A stretch of DNA of 64,000 bases from an uncultured Collinsella sp. (lineage in GTDB: Bacteria; Actinomycetota; Coriobacteriia; Coriobacteriales; Coriobacteriaceae), in contig CABUUK010000003.1 in assembly GCA_902494765.1 (NCBI GenBank), forward strand, positions 1 to 64,000. The letters run 5' to 3'. The notes beneath the pieces were generated by a model. It searched no databases, was not told where the DNA came from, and saw only the letters and a program-made list of their open reading frames with translations. The translations under genes and the position numbers were made by a program. Below, piece after piece: positions 60,332 through 64,000 of this stretch. Numbering within the stretch: the stretch's first letter is position 1; the number at the start of each line of letters is the position of its first letter.

Positions 60332-60634
60332 CTAGCCCATCACGCTGACGCAGTGGTCGATGATGCCGGCAGCGTTCATGCGGCCGTAGTCGACCATGTT
60401 GATGACCTCGACCGGAAAACGACCGGCGGCCTCCTTCTCAAAATCGCCCTTGGTGTAGCCGATCTGCGGACCAAGCAGCAACATGTCGCACTCGTCCAGG
60501 TGATCGTGGGCCTCGTTCATGGGACGAGCCTCGACCTCAATATCCAGACCACGGTTTGCAACCTCGGCCTGCATCTTCTGGACCAGCAGGCTCGTGGACA
60601 TACCGGCATTGCAGCAGAGCATGATCTTCTTCAT
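60332..60634 (-). CDS. celA: PTS lactose/cellobiose-family IIB (celA-like)
   Basis: A 100-residue cytosolic domain with the phosphocysteine at MKKIMLCCNAGMSTSLLV (C7 or C8; C8 is expected). GGAGG precedes the start. It transfers phosphate from IIA to the sugar on IIC. The order in the operon is GH1, IIC, IIB, IIA. Confidence 0.92.
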   Translation of the reverse strand: MKKIMLCCNAGMSTSLLVQKMQAEVANRGLDIEVEARPMNEAHDHLDECDMLLLGPQIGYTKGDFEKEAAGRFPVEVINMVDYGRMNAAGIIDHCVSVMG

Positions 60635-60735
60635 GGTTTCCTCCTTATAACTGCGCGGCGCGCAGACGACAACTGGTTTTATTCCTTGCGGCTATTGTGC
60701 CCACCCCCCTGCATCTTTACACAAGGGAGAGAGCT

Positions 60736-60766
60736 GCGGGCACCGGCGCCGCGTACCGGCGCCCGC
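60736..60766 (-). other. intercistronic hairpin between IIC and IIB genes
   Basis: GCGGGC...GCCCGC with inner CCGG/CCGG pairing. No T-run. It may set the ratio of IIC to the soluble subunits. Confidence 0.5.
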
Positions 60767-60795
60767 AAAGGTGAAAGGGACGAACGTTAGGCGTT

Positions 60796-62139
60796 CTACT
60801 CGGCGAGAGCCTCCTGCTTGGCGATTGCCTTCTCGGAAATCTTCATAAAGGGCAGGTAGACGGCCATGCCAATGACAATCTCGATAGCCTGCCACACGCC
60901 AGCGCGCCAGTCAAAGCCCGTAGCGAGCAGGGCATTGATGACGGGAGGCATGGTCCAGGGCACCTGGGCGATGCAGGGGCTGATGATGCCTGCGCAGGTA
61001 AGGCCATAGGTGATGCCGATGAACAGGTCGGGAAGGAGGACAAACGGGATCATGAGCGGCAGGTTGTACACGATGGGGTAACCGTAGATAACCGGCTCGT
61101 TGATGTTGAACAGACCAGGCAGGATAGCCATCTTGGAAACGGTCTCGGAAGCCTTGTTTTTGGAGAACAGGAGCGTGTCGAGCAGGAGCATGAGGGTGCA
61201 GCCCGAGCCGCCGATGAGGGCGAAGCTGTTAACGATCTGCATGTTCATGTAGTGATCGGGCTGGATGGTGCCACCGGCGGCAAAGGTAGCCATGTTGTCG
61301 ACGATGAGCATGGTCAGGATCGGCTCGACGGTAGCGCCAGAGATGGTGGACTGGTGAATACCGACGCAGAACAGCAGGTTAGCAAGGGTGTAGATGAGGA
61401 TAACAGCCCACGGACCAGCGTTCATGATGCTCTTGAGCGGGTTGGAGATGCACGTGGAGATGATGGTGCACAGATCGGTGCCGGCGCACACGGCGAGCAG
61501 GGCTGCGGCAAGAGCGAAGACCGCGAGGTTAAGCAGCATCGGAATCATGACGTTGAAGGAGTTGGAGACCGCGGGAGGCACGCCCTCGCCCAGCTTAACC
61601 TTGAGCTTCTCGACGCCAGAAATCTTGATGAAGAGCGAGACGGAAAGCAGGGCGATGATAATAGCCGAGAACAGACCGTTGGTGCCGGTGTTGGCAGTCG
61701 AAAGGGCGCCCGTGACCTCGGCGGAGGTGATCTTGTCGGTGAGCAGTGGGCTCGTGGCGGCAAGCGTGGCGGTGATCTGCTGCGGCATCATGATGACGAA
61801 GGCAGAGATAGCGACGACCATGCAAGCAAGCGGATTATCGAAGCGCTTGTTCTTAGCGAGGCTGTAGCCAATCAATCCGGCCAAGATAATGGCAGAGACG
61901 TTGAGGGTGCCCAGCGTAATCGCCGAACCCCACGTCTGAAGGTTGGCAAGGCCCGCCGCATCGAGCGGGAACAGAGGGAACACGACGTTGTTAATAAGAA
62001 CCGCGATACCCGCAAGGATATAGAGCGGCGTGATGGTCGCGAAGGCGTCACGCAGGGAACGCAGGTGAACCTGGTTTCCCACCTTCGCAGAGACCTCGGC
62101 AAACTTGTCGAGGAAGCTCTTTCCGTTGTCACTGGCCAT
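60796..62139 (-). CDS. celB: PTS cellobiose-family IIC permease (celB-like)
   Basis: The 447-residue membrane protein has the IIC pattern SFLDKFAEVSAKVGNQVHLRSLRDAFATITPLYILAGIAVL in order, HQSTISGATVEPIL in the substrate loop, and the sugar-site glutamate in NINEPVIYGYPIVYNLPLMIP. No IIB is fused. The substrate is a beta-glucoside such as cellobiose by family; the exact sugar is not shown. It lies 119 bp after the GH1 gene. Confidence 0.92.
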   Translation of the reverse strand: MASDNGKSFLDKFAEVSAKVGNQVHLRSLRDAFATITPLYILAGIAVLINNVVFPLFPLDAAGLANLQTWGSAITLGTLNVSAIILAGLIGYSLAKNKRFDNPLACMVVAISAFVIMMPQQITATLAATSPLLTDKITSAEVTGALSTANTGTNGLFSAIIIALLSVSLFIKISGVEKLKVKLGEGVPPAVSNSFNVMIPMLLNLAVFALAAALLAVCAGTDLCTIISTCISNPLKSIMNAGPWAVILIYTLANLLFCVGIHQSTISGATVEPILTMLIVDNMATFAAGGTIQPDHYMNMQIVNSFALIGGSGCTLMLLLDTLLFSKNKASETVSKMAILPGLFNINEPVIYGYPIVYNLPLMIPFVLLPDLFIGITYGLTCAGIISPCIAQVPWTMPPVINALLATGFDWRAGVWQAIEIVIGMAVYLPFMKISEKAIAKQEALAE

Positions 62140-62258
62140 GATTGCTCCTAACTTTCAAATCCGGCCTTTCCTATGCGCACGGTGGTCTGTCGCCCTCTGC
62201 CACCAGATGTGCCATGTGTTGCGCGCGGCGGCGCGCGGTCTGGACGTTCGTCCGGTCG

Positions 62259-63659
62259 CTAATCAACCACGTGGGTCGTGGCGACCTGTTTGAGCCAGGC
62301 CGCCGACTTCTTAAGACGGCGCTTATAGCCATCCATCAGATCGACCTCGACAAAGCCATAGCGATTCTTAAAGGCATTGGCCCAAGACCAGTTATCGATG
62401 ACGGCCCAATAATGGTATCCGCGGCACTTGGCGCCCTCGTCGATGGCCTTGGCCACCCACTCCAGGTGCTGACGTACAAAGTCGACGCGGTAGTCATCCT
62501 GGATGGTTCCTTCGGCGTCACGGTTCTTGTATTCGTCCATGATGCCGATGCCGTTCTCGGAAACGAACCACTCAAGATCGGGGTAGTTCTTAGCGCAGTC
62601 CATGCCAAAGTCGTAGAGGCCCTGCGGGTAGATCTCCCAGCCGCGGCTCTCGTTCATAACGGCGTCGGGCCATACGTACTCGTCGGCAAAGTGCGGCAGG
62701 CCGTACTGGTCGACCTTGCTCGCCGGCGCCTGAACACGCGTGGGGTGGTAGTAGTTGCAGCCTAGCCAGTCGACAACACCCTGCTTGAGGATCTCTTGGT
62801 CGCCGGCGCGGAACGGGAGCTTAACGCCGCCCTCGGCCAGGCTGTCGAGCACGTCGGCAGGAAGCTCGCCCTTGGTGATGAGGTCGAGCCACCAGCGGTT
62901 GTTGATGCCGCTGGTCATGCGCACGGCCTCGAGGTCCGCCTCGCTGGGGTTCTCCTTGGTGTAGACCGGGGTAAAGCAGTTGATCATGCCGATCTTGGCA
63001 TCGGCGCGAATAGCGCCCTCGTCATAGGCGCGACGATAGTTGGCCACGGCCAGCGCGTGCGCCAGCGAGATGTGATACTGCACGGTGCGGGCGCGGTTGA
63101 AGTCGTGGAGCTGCGGGAACCACACGCCCTCCTGATAGCGCTGCTCGGGCTCGACGATGGGCTCGTTAAAGGTGAACCAGTACTTAATCTCCTGGCCAAA
63201 CTCGTGGAAGGCGACGTCGGCGTAATGTGCGTAAGCCTCGACAACCTCACGGCTCTCCCAGCCGCCACGGTTAAAGAGGTAGGTGGGCATGTCAAAGTGG
63301 TACAAGTTGACAAACGGCTCCAAGCCGGCTTCGCGAGAGGCGCGGAACAACTCGTGATACCACGCGGCACCTTCCTCGTTGAGGTTGCCGTCGGCATCGA
63401 GCAGACGGCTCCACTGGATGGAAGTGCGATAGGTATCCAGACCCAAGTCCTTCAAAATGCGAAGGTCTTCCTGGTACTTGGCCATAAAGTCATTGCCGGC
63501 GTAAGAGCCAACGCGGTTGTAGAACGAACCCAGATCCTGGATGGACCAGGTGTCCCACAGGTTCTCGAGCTTGCCGCCCTGGTTCCACTGACCCTCAGTC
63601 TGCGGGCCGGACATAGCAGCGCCAAAGAAGAAGTCGTTGGGCAGCTGATACTGTGCCAT
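62259..63659 (-). CDS. GH1 6-phospho-beta-glucosidase
   Basis: The 466-residue enzyme has FFFGAAMSGPQTEGQW, the acid/base Glu in WFTFNEPIVEPEQ (E166), the nucleophile in WFVSENGIG (E368) and the phosphate-site WSWANAFKNRYG. The TFNEP motif and overall sequence fit the beta-glucoside (BglA-like) group rather than LacG. ATG at 63659 follows GAGGA; a TTG one codon earlier is also open. It should cleave phospho-cellobiose or similar from the downstream PTS. Confidence 0.9.
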   Translation of the reverse strand: MAQYQLPNDFFFGAAMSGPQTEGQWNQGGKLENLWDTWSIQDLGSFYNRVGSYAGNDFMAKYQEDLRILKDLGLDTYRTSIQWSRLLDADGNLNEEGAAWYHELFRASREAGLEPFVNLYHFDMPTYLFNRGGWESREVVEAYAHYADVAFHEFGQEIKYWFTFNEPIVEPEQRYQEGVWFPQLHDFNRARTVQYHISLAHALAVANYRRAYDEGAIRADAKIGMINCFTPVYTKENPSEADLEAVRMTSGINNRWWLDLITKGELPADVLDSLAEGGVKLPFRAGDQEILKQGVVDWLGCNYYHPTRVQAPASKVDQYGLPHFADEYVWPDAVMNESRGWEIYPQGLYDFGMDCAKNYPDLEWFVSENGIGIMDEYKNRDAEGTIQDDYRVDFVRQHLEWVAKAIDEGAKCRGYHYWAVIDNWSWANAFKNRYGFVEVDLMDGYKRRLKKSAAWLKQVATTHVVD

Positions 63660-63963
63660 CAAAGTCCTCGCTTTCGTGTTCTAGAGCTTCCGGTTGGAGA
63701 CGGGTTTGCTTTGGCAGGTTATCCGGCGCGGGCGCGCACAGGCCATACCGATATCCAACCCGCCAAAACAAAACCGTCCCCAAACGGTCGATCCTGTTGT
63801 GCGGAAGGATTCCGTTCGTTGCTTAAACTATAGCGCTCTAATTTTAAAAGTAAAGCGTCTTTTTCTTTTTTCTTTCTCGAACTTCTTAGATAAAAGTAAT
63901 ATGGATGCCCTGTTGAGGGTTATACTTACTTTTTGTATTCATATATGTCGGAAAGGAGGTTCC
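63660..63963. promoter_or_regulatory. 304-bp divergent gap with palindrome and possible promoter
   Basis: Inverted repeats GACGGGTTTGCTTTGGCAGG (63697 region) and CAACCCGCCAAAACAAAACC (63759 region) form a large imperfect hairpin. The rest is AT-rich. A possible rightward promoter is TTGAGG, 17 bases, TATTCA (63913-63941), 23 bp before the GntR start. No gene is seen. Confidence 0.4.
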
Positions 63964-64000
63964 ATGATTCCCAAATACGAGGCGATAGCTGCAGATATTC
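63964..64000 (+). CDS. GntR-family regulator, N-terminal fragment (cut by window end)
   Basis: GGAAAGGAGG precedes the ATG by four bases. The 12 visible codons read MIPKYEAIAADI, the typical start of GntR/UTRA regulators (KY..IA.DI). It is divergent from the phospho-beta-glucosidase gene and probably its repressor. Confidence 0.7.
   Translation, partial: MIPKYEAIAADI

Overview
The window looks like a chromosomal segment of a gut actinobacterium of the Coriobacteriia, most probably Collinsella. This is inferred from GC-rich coding DNA, three lactose-family PTS/phospho-beta-galactosidase cassettes, an N-acetylgalactosamine-type mannose-family PTS locus, and a housekeeping block (tmk-holB-ricT, tatBC-hypAB-topoisomerase, NhaA, PpaC). 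No database search was possible.

Layout. 1-120 is the tail of an IS3-family element. 163-15,207 holds one LacF-like IIA gene and three parallel cassettes. Each cassette has a LacI-type repressor, a LacE-like EIICB permease and a LacG-like GH1 hydrolase, but the gene order differs between them. Palindrome arrays with an ~80-bp period sit at the downstream edge of each cassette. 15,600-17,960 holds an AlbA/HATPase regulator with its own repeat-rich control region and a convergent DeoR repressor. 18,167-32,000 is a galactose/galactosamine block: galactose mutarotase, an IS3 element lodged in REP palindromes, an orphan IIB without its phosphorylation histidine, tRNA-Thr, a YhcH protein, tagatose-6-phosphate kinase, a LacX-like epimerase, a flavodoxin, NagA, AgaS, a GntR regulator and a mannose-family PTS (IID, IIC, IIB, YajC-like protein, IIA).

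32,400-58,650 is mostly housekeeping: a DUF2975/XRE pair (the first broken), an anchored SurA-like protein, isocitrate dehydrogenase, a HEAT-repeat protein, a reductase with a His/Cys-rich tail, DegV, HPF, an amino-acid-binding lipoprotein behind a structured leader, ComF, RicT, HolB, Tmk, a zinc-ribbon protein, a type IA topoisomerase, HypB, HypA, TatC, TatA/B, a STAS protein, an aminotransferase, NhaA and inorganic pyrophosphatase. 58,795-64,000 is a second beta-glucoside locus: ROK glucokinase, separate Lac/Cel-type IIA, IIB and IIC, a GH1 phospho-beta-glucosidase, and the start of a divergent GntR regulator.

How it fits together. The three LacE/LacG cassettes should import and hydrolyse beta-galactosides, apparently sharing one IIA. 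Each has a tandem pair of operator-like palindromes with the same ACGT core but different flanking bases, and a shared upstream 9-bp direct repeat at 21-bp spacing. The GalNAc block can take GalNAc-6-P through NagA, AgaS and the LacC-type kinase to tagatose-1,6-bisphosphate; the aldolase is outside the window. Sites of the type CTGGTAGTAACCAG upstream of AgaS and of the mannose-family PTS suggest a GntR regulon.
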